From: Apoda limacodes | Taxonomy: Eukaryota > Arthropoda > Insecta > Lepidoptera > Limacodidae | Reading direction: 5' to 3' | NCBI GenBank assembly: GCA_946406115.1 | Contig: OX291561.1 | Coordinates: forward strand, 2,658,273-2,722,272 | DNA length: 64,000 bases | In this document: positions 11,801-22,744 of the stretch, piece by piece | Layout: each line of letters starts with the position of its first letter | Numbering within the stretch: the first letter of the stretch is position 1 | The notes under the pieces: generated by a model | Told to the model about the DNA's origin: nothing | Database searches by the model: none | Seen by the model: only the letters and a program-made list of their open reading frames with translations | Translations under genes and position numbers: made by a program

Positions 11801-14683
11801 GATATTTTGAAATTCAACCCTAAGTAATAAAGTGTGAGATAAAGTGATTGGAAGTTGTTATGAAAGTTCGTCATTTTTAAAAACATTGAGACATTCTGTT
11901 ATAGATAATAAACATCTTAGTCAACAAAGCATAGTATGACATTAAATATTTTTTAAACGAATAACGAAATAAATAGTATTATTTTGAATAGCTCATGATC
12001 ATTAATGATTATTATTATTATTTCACACGTATTATATTTCATCAAACCACACAAACTTAGTGTTCCCTTTCTGTTTTTAAAGGTAAGCTATGTCAACCCC
12101 TTTTCCCCTTAGGGGGTGAATTTTTGAAATCGTGAGTTACTGAGCAATAATACAAAGTTTCAAGTAAATGTAACAATAGATTTATTATTTCACCCCAAAT
12201 ATAACGCAGCGTTTTTAACCCTTTAAGGTTGAATTTCAAAAAATTCAATCTTTAATGGCACCTACTCCATAATTTCTGCCCTCAGCGGATAGGGCTGGGT
12301 GATGATGAGTCGTTTGGGCCATTGCTTCTTTATGCATATGTAGATAGATAGGGGATGACTACCAAAATCGTGAAACCCATCATTTTAAATTTTCAACCGA
12401 AAGGTTGAATAACTTAAAAAATTATGAATTTTCATTAAAATATCCAACCTTCATATTAACTCCTAAAAATATCCACGTTAATTTCAATCACTAAATTTCA
12501 TGGTTTTATTTGCAAAACGAATTTAATTTCCAGACGTTTTATTTCTTATTTTACCACCTCAATTGACAGTGTCTTTTTTATTTGGTTATTTAGTTTACTG
12601 TTGATTTAAACCGGTAGGGGTTAACCTTCGAATGAACCTTTGCTGCGATTGCCATACATATGATCAATGCATGTTCTACTAGTATCCGTTGTTTCGGAAG
12701 GTGAAATATATAAAGCCTTTAAATTGTACAATAATAAAAAATCTAATAATTGCCGCTTTTTTAAAGTATTTTTGAGAAGGTCTACATTAAAGTCCCCTAC
12801 TGAAACAGTCGTATTTTTTTTTTTTTTTTTTTTTCTGAGCTGACTATGCAGTTGGCTGTTGCAGCCATTACTGCTTCACCGGACTTTTGGGGCGAGACTC
12901 TGAAGGAGCCTCAGCCCATATAGCGCCCAACGCTCAAGGGCTTCCCGCGGGGGAAGCCTCGGCTTGGGTTGTCGCTCTCGGGGGCGTCCCTTCGACCGGC
13001 GTGAGTCTCGAACCCGAAGGTGAGTCACCGCCAGGAGGGGAGTTCCCCGTTACGCGGGTGCGGTTGCGATTGAGTGGGGGCGAGAAGCGCCCCGGGACAG
13101 TCGTATACTTAACAGGTGTATTATATATCAACTTATACAGCATGGCTTCAAGGCTTCTTTACACTTTTTGAAGTGTTTGAATCTCGATGTGTATAAACAT
13201 ATGATAATAATACGATGTACATCTAATTCACTTGACAGTTCCGACAAATAATCGATCTTTTAATACCGTTAGCAATATAAATACATGTTCCATTATATTG
13301 ATGTTGTGTTCTACAGTAGTAATTTCCCAGATAATAATTCATAATATGCGTTTGTTCTATTTCATATTTTTTAAACCAATCTTTTGAAAAACAAAGAACT
13401 ACAGGTTTTTTAATAATATGTAAAAAACTTTCCAAGATAGTTAATTTACAGTCCAATTTTCTCATATTTTGATGTAAAATATTTGAAGTGGCTTCACCTA
13501 AGCTTAAGTTTTTATTATTGTTATTATTTTTAGCGTATTTATCTACTAAGACAGGATTTATAGTGTTTTGTTTTCAATTAGAGAAGAAAAAAATTATTAT
13601 ACATTTCATATTTTAATCGTCAGTTTACTTGAAATGTGGATATATATGATGTTTAAGACAATTAAAAAACCCCAAAAGGGTTCTCTAAATATTTAGCCCA
13701 TATGGGCTGAAAACGGGTGGCAAACAGATAAAATTTTGTGTGCAAAAAAAATAAATTCTAGAATAATAATGGAATTTTGTTGATTAAAAAACTGTACAAA
13801 TCTTAAAGTACATGCGAGCGAAGCCGCGGGCGAAAAGCTAGTGTAACATAAAATATTTTCCCCAATTGGAATATTCATATCAATGAAACCGAGTATCTTA
13901 TATATCGAGATATCGAGTATATATATTTTAAATGTACAAGAATTGCTCGTTTAAATATATTGGTTTCGCGTTGTTTTATTGCAGTAAATATCTAAGTAAT
14001 CTAATGGAAAAAACTGTCCATGACTTTTCGTCTTTTGATACATACCCTATCATTGCTTTCCGTGGTTGTACAAATTTCATTCGGACATTTCTTACGTTTG
14101 ATTTATGATTTTAACCAACTTCAAAAAAAGAAGTTTAAGAAGTTTGTCTAGATTTTTGGTGTTTATTATCATGTCATTTATATTTTCTGTATTCTTTAAC
14201 GTTTAGATTTTTTACAAGAAATCTGTAAATTTTTGTGAAATGTTGATAAAATCTAGAATTAGGTTAGGAAATGTAATTCTGCAAACTGTTTCCGCTTATT
14301 TACATGACTTAATAAAACTTGCTTCGTTTTTCATAAGGCAGACAATTATATAAAAAAAAAAATAAAGCAAATAAGTAAGAAGACAAAAAAGTCTTACGGT
14401 CAGTGCAGACTTTGTGGGGGCTGGCCATTTGCTTTCGAACGCGACTATATTATATCAACATAAGAAAAGTGACGTTTACAGATTTTAAAATTTATGACAA
14501 GGCAATGAGATTGCTGATATTTAAAAAGTTTACTTTACCAATGCTAATTCAAAAGACTCGAGTTCAAAATCAGTAAAGTGTAAGGTAAATTTAGGCATAT
14601 AAAAAAATATTAACTTACCCTCGATATTCCTCGTGTTTAGCGTTAACCGCTACCAAAAGCAATACCAGAGTCCAAACCTTCAT
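5816..14683 (-). CDS. CP1: zinc carboxypeptidase (M14A, digestive type), 5 exons, 429 aa
   Basis: This is a secreted metallocarboxypeptidase that removes C-terminal residues from peptides, probably in the midgut lumen. Exons, in order: 14619-14683, 10481-10690, 8783-8888, 6522-6833, 5816-6412. All have GT-AG borders, and the summed length is exactly 430 codons including TAA. Exon 1 encodes a signal peptide (MKVWTLVLLLVAVNA). Exons 1-3 encode the activation propeptide. Zinc ligands are His182 and Glu185 (HAREW) and His309 (MHSYG); the general base is Glu387 (YTYELPG). Arg236, Asn256-Arg257 and Tyr365 match bovine CPA Arg127, Asn144-Arg145 and Tyr248. Cys250/Cys273 match its disulfide. The residue equivalent to bovine 255 (side-chain pocket) is Glu372. 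AATAAA overlaps the stop codon (5812-5817). Introns hold a Helitron, a SINE, a LINE fragment and a small LTR element. Confidence 0.92.
7350..7661 (+). CDS. Small ORF of the LTR element: predicted N-myristoylated membrane protein, 103 aa
   Basis: The ORF begins MGKSIS, which fits an N-myristoylation signal (Gly2, Ser6). It has one hydrophobic segment at about residues 41-59, followed by a basic stretch (RRYIIFHRK). No gag knuckle or capsid motif is visible. It lies 190 bp inside the left LTR. I do not recognise the family with certainty. A lipid anchor plus membrane segment would place the product at membranes. The frame is intact although the element has lost most of its genes. Confidence 0.5.
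   Translation: MGKSISKQEEKEIIITQTASGSNSASSNLEETRNHMALNNILISTVVAILIGVILYFMYRRYIIFHRKWIQKEIHNDVIRGFFGCLAEGFKQNYNPKKLFSNE
7878..8030 (-). other. Foreign-looking insert inside the LTR element, antisense coding-like
   Basis: On the minus strand this segment reads as a Pro/Glu-rich linker followed by an amphipathic Leu/Lys-rich helix (ELLMLKKTKIELELR). That is the kind of C-terminal tail found on Myb/SANT-like insect DNA-binding proteins. On the plus strand it is low-complexity Ser/Gly/Thr. It interrupts the sequence before the integrase remnant, so it may be captured host or transposon sequence. The identification is tentative. Confidence 0.25.
8034..8421 (+). pseudogene. Integrase C-terminal fragment of the LTR element
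   Basis: The plus-strand frame contains NYTPCELVFGKP, then a helical KYKLQLAHKGARNRL stretch, then NYDKNINPTTYVKGDLILIKN. This is the layout of the end of a Ty3/gypsy integrase (end of the core, linker, then the GPY/chromo-like KxGDLVLIKN strand). All catalytic residues lie upstream of the break and are missing. The ORF ends about 50 bp before the right LTR. Confidence 0.75.
9768..10015 (-). pseudogene. Family 1 LINE fragment (C-terminal region)
   Basis: The minus strand matches the end of the family 1 ORF: the RRDFASL-type region, CSEELFEM, FYHRTARHRQG and KWSRTVRFHRN. Several substitutions and a shifted end are present. It lies in CP1 intron 2, between exons 2 and 3, and is much more decayed than the full-length copies. 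Confidence 0.8.
10246..10425 (+). repeat. tRNA-derived SINE-like element
   Basis: A tRNA-like head shows an A-box-like GACTCAGTGGTTAATG and a B box GGTTCGATTCTC. It is followed by an unrelated body with GGTATTCATAGCACAAGC and CTAGATGG. This Pol III promoter plus body layout is that of a SINE. It lies in CP1 intron 2. The borders are approximate. Confidence 0.65.
11073..13841 (+). mobile_element. Helitron-like element, about 2.8 kb, non-autonomous
   Basis: The 5' end is TCTATATATATAAAAG; the 3' end is GCGAGCGAAGCCGCGGGC...AAGCTAG. It is flanked by A and T, as expected for Helitron insertion between A and T. The same start and end sequence motifs recur at 26380-27131. Internal AAGGGGGTGAA-type motifs repeat along its length. 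No Rep/helicase ORF is present. A GC-rich retroposed insert with its own target duplication is nested inside (12815-13096). The whole element lies in CP1 intron 1. Confidence 0.75.
12805..13106 (-). mobile_element. GC-rich A-tailed retroposed insert with 10-bp target duplication
   Basis: ACAGTCGTAT occurs perfectly at both edges (12805-12814 and 13097-13106). Between them is a GC-rich body whose minus strand ends in a 20-A tail (12815-12834). The minus strand also contains GGGTTCGAGACTC, which resembles a Pol III B box, so a SINE is one reading and a 5'-truncated LINE piece another. The composition contrasts sharply with the AT-rich host intron. Confidence 0.8.
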
Positions 14684-14716
14684 CCTGACGAATGTTTCTA
14701 AACGTACACATCATAC

Positions 14717-14790
14717 ATATATACTTGAAAACGACTCGGTAAATCCAAAAGATAAAGATTTTTATCAGTATCGATAAACTATTTGATAAT
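14717..14790 (-). promoter_or_regulatory. CP1 core promoter: TATA box and upstream GATA-type sites
   Basis: On the minus strand TATATAT lies at 14717-14723, about 35 nt before the CP1 ATG (14683). Just upstream (14749-14790) are AGATAAAG, a TTATCAG, CGATAAAC and TGATAATG, all GATA-factor-like. The spacing implies a very short 5' UTR. CP3 has the same arrangement. Confidence 0.5.
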
Positions 14791-14799
14791 GTTTTTCTT

Positions 14800-15285
14800 A
14801 ACTAATAGTTTATACGTTAGTGAATACAGTGCAATAATGTAGATGAAGATAACGTTACTGAAATGGATATTGAAATATGTTTGTTTGTAGAACTTTAACT
14901 GTTAAAAAGTATCAATTATTATTAACCTATGATTTCTAGTTACTTAAGAGGGGGTATCAAGCAAAATAACTCTTAGTAGAATCGAATTTCAAGTGAATAG
15001 ATAAAGTCCTAATAAATAATAATAAAAAAAAATATAATTCTTAGGTCTGGTATTAGCAAAAACATAATGCAATCAAATTTTCGAAAAAATCATGATGTCA
15101 CCTCTAGTTTTTGCTAGTTTTTTATTTATTATAACAAAGTCACTAAAGTATTTAAAAAGGCTTGCAAATAGTACTGAATATGAAATATGATATTATTAAA
15201 AAAGAACAAAATGTTTTTATGAATCAAAAGTTAACCACACTGGGAGCTTTAAATTAGTACAAAATATAATTGAAAACTAGACAAG
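14800..15285. other. Gene-free AT-rich stretch
   Basis: The region upstream of the CP1 promoter shows no coding region or recognisable element. Confidence 0.4.
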
Positions 15286-15287
15286 GA

Positions 15288-15500
15288 AAATGCAGTTAGT
15301 GCCATATTTGTTGACATGAGCAAATGCAGTTAGTGCCACATTTGTTGAGATGAGCAAATGCAGTTAGTGCCATATTTGTTGACATGAGCAAAGCATTTGA
15401 AGGTGAAGCCCAAAGGAAGCTCTTCAACAAACTTGAAATATATGGTGTGAGAGGACAAGCAAGAAACTGGATTGAGAGTTATTTTAAAAATAGATCACAG
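15288..15500 (+). pseudogene. LINE reverse-transcriptase fragment with a triplicated 34-bp segment
   Basis: The plus strand reads AIFVDMSKAFEGEA then FNKLEIYGVRGQARNWIESYF, an RT palm segment around the first catalytic Asp. The 34-bp piece encoding part of it is repeated head to tail three times (starting about 15288, 15322 and 15356), so the coding frame is destroyed. It is a relic, unrelated at close range to family 1. Confidence 0.75.
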
Positions 15501-15509
15501 TGTGGGTCC

Positions 15510-17460
15510 TTTTAACTCATGTACGACTCTGTTTTCCAAATTAAAGCTGTTGATTTTGCTAAACTTATATATTTATATATAAATATATATTTGTAAAAAA
15601 TAACCCAGAGCTTTTTAGTATATTGATTGATAATTGTAAATTTCATACAAAATACTCTTAAAACTTGTAAGAATGTAGTATAAAACCACTTCATACCAGC
15701 ATCCCATCCCATTACATGTGCATTACAATCTATGCTAAAAATCCTAAAGAAATGCTGTCACTTAAATACTTAATTACACAAAAGTTTTCTATTTTAATAA
15801 AAAAAAATTTATTCATTAAAATATTTTTTAAATGACAAACTTTAAGAAGCAAAATTAATGATAAATATTTTACCTCTTGTCTGTATAACTTATAATTTTG
15901 AATTTTAATTTTATTTCTTATACTTATATTTTAAATTATAAGCTAAATGTTATAAAACTAGATTATAAGATTAACGTCTATACTGTATTTACCACATTTA
16001 AAGCAAAAAAAATAATTCATTCATTCATTCATTCAAGGTATAATTTGTTATTAATATTTAATGTTTTTTGCCCATACTACCTTAATATTTCGCGGTGTAT
16101 GTAAAATATGTCTAGCTTTGTGCCCTCTCTTAAGGCGCTAAGAGATAACAAGCGCTACCATTACTTTTCTTTATTTCTAAATTTTCATTCATGTTAGAAG
16201 AGGCCACAAAATGTCCTAAGGCTGATAGATATGTGGCAAACTTCCATATTATAAAATTGACATTCTTCGCAGCCCGAATTCAGGCGAAAAAAAATCATGT
16301 GGTCTGATTAATCGGACACAGGGGAATTGCAATTTCTGGTAGGCAAATGAATTGCAAAAACAGAAAAAAAACCTCGTGGTCCAATCTGACGGGCAAAGCA
16401 GTCGAACTTCGTGTCCAGGTCGACATTGTTTGCTGTACACTTTTTAAATTGCTCATCGTAATAGGTGGTAATAACTAACAATGTTCCACGTGCTAGTCAG
16501 CATATCTAGCACATTTACGATGTTAAAAGGGTCTGGAAGTTATAAATTAATATTTAATTACTGAAATCGACAATTTCTTATTGTCTCTTGATATATATAT
16601 ATTACGTCTATAACGTCTATAAGTGTCCTATATGACATATTTTTTTGTTTGTTTATGTATTGTTCGTCACTGATGTTCCGAAAGGAGCTATTATTTACCT
16701 CGAAATGCGGGATGTGAATTCGATTTACATCCCATGGGATATAAGTAAATTTCAAAAGTCGAACCAGGCTTTCACCGTTCACTAATTTTTATCAAACGAT
16801 CGCACTGGCCATTATGACCAATGCGGCGGTTCTTTTTTCAAATAATTGGCGGCAAGCAGATTAAGTTGTTAGAAACGTTGATGTAAACATAATTTGAATA
16901 TAAAAATTATGAGTTCAAGATATGATGATTTGGATTTGATTTAGTATTAATAAAAGTTAAAGTAAAGGCTACAGTAAAAAATCTGTATAATAGTAATGTC
17001 AAAAGACAGATATATGAAAGCGTATGACGATTTTACTAAGTGACGGACTGAAAATGAGCGATTTTATTCTCTCTGGTTTCCTCGCAGATGTGATGAAAAC
17101 TAGAGTGCTTTACTCTGGTGTAAGTGATCAATTCTACGTTCGAACTCTTATACCTCACTCGCTTTTTCGTGCATCTAAATGTCTCGTGTCGTGATCGATG
17201 ACATGTCAGATATTTCAAAAAATATTGTTAAATACGTAAAATAATTAATAATATATTTTTTTCAAGTAAACAATTCCAGGAATTTATTTTTGTATTTATT
17301 GTTTGACGTAGTTTTTTATTCTGTTATCTTTATTAATTACTGACGTAGGATTAATTAAAAAGATAAGATGGATTATGAAGTATGAATAACAACATTACCC
17401 TAAATCTTTGATAACGATTTACATTTACTGTATTTCAGCCAACGAATCACGTACCTACGT
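15510..17460. other. Gene-free AT-rich stretch
   Basis: A short (ATTC)n run lies at about 16016-16036. No supportable gene or complete element is seen. Confidence 0.4.
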
Positions 17461-17465
17461 GCGAG

Positions 17466-17556
17466 TGTGGCCCCTGGTGTTGTAAACGTCCAAAGGCTAC
17501 GGTGACCGCTTACCATTAGGCAGACCGCAAGCTTGTTTGCCAAAGTGGCATAAATA
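17466..17556 (+). pseudogene. Family 1 LINE 3'-end fragment (about 90 bp)
   Basis: It matches the last codons and 3' UTR of family 1 (CCCCTGGTGTTG, then GGTGACCGCTTACCAT, then GCTTGTTTGCC). It is a severely 5'-truncated copy with no A tail left. Confidence 0.8.
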
Positions 17557-17824
17557 ATATTTAGTTAAAATGTCTTAACATTATACTATGAAATTTAAGA
17601 AAAAATAAAAATATATACGTACAGGATTTAAGATGAATGATTCTTTTTTTAACTATTCATATGTATTACGTTTATAATACCTACATGTTAGTTATTATAA
17701 AAAAATACTTGGTGGAATACAACATTATCAGAAAAATTAGCTTTATTTTTAAATAATGCTAGCCTAGTTTTATTTTGTTGAAATAAAAATTTATTGAATA
17801 ATATATTTTTCATCACACTCGTAA

Positions 17825-18262
17825 ACAGTGCCATTACGTGCAGGCAAACCGGCTGCTAAGACCTCAATTACTCTCACGTGCTTTTTTCTTTTTAAATTTT
17901 ACTTTTCGAAAAGCAAAGTGCGCGTTCATAGAATTCACGTGCGGTCATGACGCGCCTATTCTATTAAATATGTTTAAAACCTGTCTGTTTTAAATATGAA
18001 CTACGCGCACACTAAAATTAAGCTGTAATTGCTCCAACAGATAGAGAGAGAGGGAGTGAATTGAGTTTTAACTTTTTAATTCATAAATTCTCTTGATATC
18101 TCTAGCCAACTGGCGGTGGCTTTGTTTTCTCTACTTCTATTTCTATAGTATTTTGTTGAGTTTACTCATTTATCGATCTTATATTTTTTTTTTTTCGCAA
18201 ATGTGATGAATAACATTGTGTGTAACACAGGCGGTACTACAAACTCGAGTCATTAAAGCCTC
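17825..18262. repeat. Interspersed repeat, copy a (about 430 bp)
   Basis: It is shared with 28705-29148 in the same orientation. It starts near CATTACGTGCARGCAAA and ends with GCAAATGTGATGA, ATTGTGTGTAACAC and ACTCGAGTCATTAAAGCC. The class is not recognised. This copy lies downstream of CP2. Confidence 0.7.
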
Positions 18263-18885
18263 TCGTTGGTATTTTCTCTTAACCATCCTTAATACAAAAT
18301 GTACTAGAAAGTATCTATATTTAAATTCTTTGACTAAATAATCCCAAATCGTTAAACATAGTTTTAATTTTTTTTATACGCAAATATTACTGGGTTTTTG
18401 ATTGTAACATTACAAAGTGGATAGGAATAAACAAAAATCATTTTTTTTCATAAATCAAGTACAAGTATACTTAATTTTTTTAACTGTTTTCGATACATAG
18501 AATAGATATAAAAATGTAATCAGACAATGAGGATAGTAGTGTCATGGAAAAGTAAAAACTTCCATGACAGTACTAGTAGTGCCACGTAGTAGTGCCTAAG
18601 GAAATAAAAGAATAAATAGCATAACTTTTATTTTATACCTTTGTAGTTTTCTAACTAAAGTGGCATTTGGACTTGGTAGCCTGGTAGTTAACTTACAGTC
18701 TTTCTTGCCTTTCTGATTAATTTCTGCTTGTTCAAAAAAACTTAAGTCCCGACATTAAGTTATGACATATGCAATAAATGTTTTTAGTTAGACACATAAT
18801 TAACACATTCTTTTAGGTAATTCTATTGAAATCTAAGTCTAATAATTTTTTATTTTAGTATTGTATTCTAATAAAACTTATAAAT

Positions 18886-20374
18886 TTATCTCCTGAATAA
18901 AGCCCCAGCTCTTCTATCACCTACAACTATACCTTCCCAAGTTTCACGGCTCGGGTTCAAGTGGAATCCGGCAGTTCCACCAGATAATCCTGGCAACTCG
19001 TAAGTATAGGCCAGTGGAACTCCAACAAGAGGAGCCCAGTCCTCCGAAGCTCCAGATTCAAGGGTATCCAAGAACATGAACAGCATTACCAACACTGTAT
19101 CGATGGAAGTAGGAAATTGAGTTAGCAGCATTGATAGCTTGAGCCATTGCGACTCCAACTGGGTGAAGAGTTAAAGCATTGTTAGACAAAGATCCATCAT
19201 GACCCCAAGGGTCTCGTACAACCAAGTTTCGATTTCGGAAAATGTTCGGGATCCGGAATAGGTGTCAGCGCAGGGGCTTGAACTCCTTCCAACGGTAATC
19301 CAGAATAAATCTTAATTCCTGTTGCCATCTACACCTGGGCATAAGCTGCTTAGGGAATTCTGGTCGATAGACCGTGTCTTACGCCAAAAGCGAGTCTGAA
19401 AAGACACTAACATTATTAAATATTAAAAAACTTTGCCTCACTTTTTAACAAAAGTAGTGTTTTTGATAATAGCAAAATAAACTATTCAAATACACTCACC
19501 GAAGTAAAAGTAAAGTCCACTTCAAAAGTCCAAGTCCAGTCCAAAATGGATACCATCGGGATTTGCTACTGGTATCAGAATCCAGTCGTAATCATTTAGC
19601 ATATCGGGTTCTGTCACATCTTCAACTAGCTTATGAATAGTCCATGTAACAGTTGGAGAAGAGATCCATTAACATTCTGGCGTTAATGCCACCATAACTA
19701 GTTTGCTTTCATCTTCGAAGTTAGTTGTTGAAATCTTCAAGTATTTAATGGGTCGACCTTGGAAAGAATTAACCGCTTCTTCTAATGTGACAATATTAGG
19801 GTATCGACGTACGATTCCATCAAGGTATGCGTATCTGAAATTCAGTTGTTTGGAATTATTTTAGTTACATAAGTTAATTTTCAACACACTTGCTCATAAA
19901 GCAGCCTTTTCTGCACCGTTTTCAGAATCTTAATAGCGTCCATTAGCACTTTTGCGGTGTGTCACAAGTGCCTTTTACTTTACATATTTTATTTTCATTT
20001 TGAGCTTGAACTAAGTTTTTATTCTTGGAAAAAAATATTTTAAATGTTTTAAAAACATATCAAAACTATTAAATTCCATTAAATATCAAACTTTTTACAA
20101 CATCCTTTCACCAATATATGTATTTACACTCCTTCAAGTATGTTGAAAAATTGAAAATTGATCAATCATATGACACTCGTGCGCTCTACTAACTTGTATC
20201 AAAATAAAGTACATTTTGATACAAGTACCTACCGCTTAGAATTTAATAGTAGTATCACATTCTCTTACCGTGGCTAGGTCCTGGTAGTTATCATAAGGTA
20301 GAGCCTTTCCTCCATTTCGGGTCAAAGACTCGTTTATTCTCGTTTCTATAAGCTGATCATCAATGTCGAGGCTC
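18886..20374 (-). pseudogene. CP2: broken zinc carboxypeptidase copy (exons 3-5 only)
   Basis: Exon 3 (20269-20374, 106 nt) is intact in frame and splice sites. Exon 4 (about 19515-19834) has a 2-nt loss at its start, a damaged HAREW region and a changed end with no clear donor. Exon 5 (18886-19395) has a TAA replacing the Tyr of the GNRNYD motif. It has also lost about 90 nt covering the catalytic-His (MHSYG) segment, has a frameshift near 19065 (GYP region) and lacks about seven residues before RETWEG. No signal-peptide or propeptide exon was found before CP3's stop. It is clearly a decayed member of the same tandem family, still ending GALFRR like CP1. Confidence 0.9.
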
Positions 20375-20399
20375 CTGTAAAAGTTCAGTGAATTTTGTA

Positions 20400-22000
20400 T
20401 AACCATTGTTTTTAACCGACTACGGCGTACTAAAAAAAGGGGTAGAATTTCTGGTTATGGAATTATAAAAAACCGGTCAATTGCAGATCAGACTCGTGTA
20501 CTGAGGATCTCTTACCACAATAGAGTACACAAGAACGATTCGACTGTAAAGTTTCTATTATTTGTTGTTTTACTATACCTAGAGATTTCTCTGCAATAAT
20601 TTCAAGTCCGAAGCTTGTATCATGTGTATAATGAATTACACGTCTCTGTTTTTATGTATTGCCGTTTTAAAGATAAAGCAAAAGTAACAAAAACATGATT
20701 TTTGTCTGAAGACAGTGGTCTATTAATATTTACTTTTTGTTTCTTGTCTGAACACCACCTTAAATTTTTATTTTTTGTTTTTTTATAATTTGTTAGAAAA
20801 TACGGTATTATAAAACATATTCTGTGAAATAATGAAGCTTCCACTTTTTACTTTGGTTTACAAGACATGTTATTTAAGGTTGGACAGAGAGACAGACAGT
20901 GTTGGCACCCTTTAGGTACGAAACCACAAAATGTAGTAAAGTTAGATTTTTTGTATTCATTATCCACATCATATGCGTCGCTCATATTCATCATTCATAG
21001 ATATTTTTCGACTGTAAGGATTGTTGCAGGTTCAAGTCCTGGCTCGAGGTTATTCTTTTGACTGCATTTTTACTACGAAAATATTTATTTACATTGATCA
21101 TAGAAATAGCATTTATGATATATTTCCTTTTAAGACTAAACTTCTGGTAACCTCAAACGATAAAAGATTATTTCTATGTATGTTTATTTATAATTAATTT
21201 CTTATTGTATGAAGATTTGTGTATTTGTAATGTACTAGGACTTTATATGTCACTAGAAGTTCTTTAGAAATAATAGTAGGTAATAATATAAGGTCTTAAT
21301 TAGCTGCTCATGATACTTACCTATAAGCTAATCTAAAACTTATTACTATATAACTAATTTATCAGTAATATAGCTTTATGGATTATATATAAGTAAATAA
21401 GATATCAAACGAGATAATATTTAATTAATATCAAATTAATATCATGTTTCGTTAGACTTAAACTTTGTGAAACAGTTTACCATAACAAGTACGTTAAAAC
21501 TATCCGCTTTGAAATATGCGAAGCGTGATCTACTCATACTAGTGAATAATTATTACGAACTGCCGATCTCTCCGCATCTTGAGTGATAGATATAGATAAG
21601 TTAAGATAAGATTTTAAGAACCACCAATTTTTGTAACAAAACCAGATCAGAGGCGAGACACAATTTTGCCATATTAAACTGACTTCAAAAAAAAAGTCTA
21701 TCAATCAGACCCGTATGTATGAAGTATTATTAGAATTGCACAATATTTGGGAAGTCGGTGTGGGCTTCTAATGGATGGCGCATGGTGTTGCCCAGGCTGC
21801 GGTAAACGCTTAACGTTAGATAGGCCATCTGCTTAGTGCTATAAAACCGTCGTGTTTTTATAGTGATTGGTACACACTTAACAGTCCGTATCTTGAAAAT
21901 TACAGAACCGATTCTGTTCCTAAGTTAAAGAAGAGTTATCAAAATCAAATCATTAGTTTTTAAGGAAAACCTGAGAATCCCCATATACGTATGGACATCC
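20400..22000. other. Gene-free stretch upstream of CP2
   Basis: The missing CP2 exons 1-2 are not found here. AT-rich sequence without supportable features. Confidence 0.45.
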
Positions 22001-22705
22001 AAAAAGGTATGTGTATGTTAGCGTCACCTTGTGTCAGGATAAATGGGGCACACACGGATTGGTTAAACATCAAAAAGGGGTGTACCCAGATACCAGCTGG
22101 GCCCTTTTGACTCGGTACAAAGACAGGCTGTGAGAATTGTTGACGATCCCAAACTCATTTACCGTATTGAGCCCTCAAGTCTGAGGAGAGTTTTGCCTCC
22201 GTGTGTGTGTTATACCACTTGTACAATAGGCTGTGTTTTGAGAAATTGTTTAAAATTATGAATACGGGTACTTTCTACCATAGCACCTCTCGCCATGCCG
22301 CAGGAAATTTATTGTAAAATTTTAGAAAAGAAACGATCGCGTACAATACGGTTTTAGAGAAACTTATTCCCGCGAACGCATGGGCTGTGGAATGAGCTCC
22401 CTTCCAAGGTTTTCTCTAAGGAATACAATGGGGTTCTTCAAGAAATAAGTTATTAGATTTTTGAACGGTCGGCAACGCGCAAGTGATACCCCTGGTGTTG
22501 CAAGCATCCATAGGTTACGGTGACCGCTTACCATCAGGCTGACCATAGGCTTGTTTGCCACCTTAGTGGTATAAAACTAAGAAATAAAAAAGTTGTTAGA
22601 CAGGTATGTGTAGCGTCATCTTGTTTTAGGATAAATGGGGCACACATAGATTGGTTTAATATCAGAAAAGGTGTTAGACAGTTATGTGTAGCGACAATCT
22701 ATTTA
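22001..22705. repeat. About 75-bp minisatellite interrupted by a LINE fragment
   Basis: Units containing TATGTGTAGCGTCATCTTG, AGGATAAATGGGGCACACA and GATTGGTT lie at about 22001-22080 and 22595-22675, with a partial third unit to about 22705. A family 1 fragment sits between the first two. The units are diverged. Confidence 0.65.
22080..22580 (+). pseudogene. Family 1 LINE fragment, 3' 500 bp
   Basis: It matches the family 1 ORF from the GYQLGPFDS region to the 3' UTR (GCTTGTTTGCCACCTTAGTGG). Many substitutions and small indels are present, so it is an old 5'-truncated copy. Confidence 0.85.
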
Positions 22706-22744
22706 TAAACAATTTTCTTAGACATTTTAAAGAAAAATAATGTG

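Noticed and set aside
12887..13171. 94-codon plus-strand ORF in the GC-rich insert
   Set aside because: It reads through the retroposed insert and its target duplication into the host intron, so it is not a gene.
21000..21060. Possible tRNA or SINE from a B-box-like GGTTCAAGTCC
   Set aside because: No A box at the right distance and no cloverleaf could be drawn; too weak to call.
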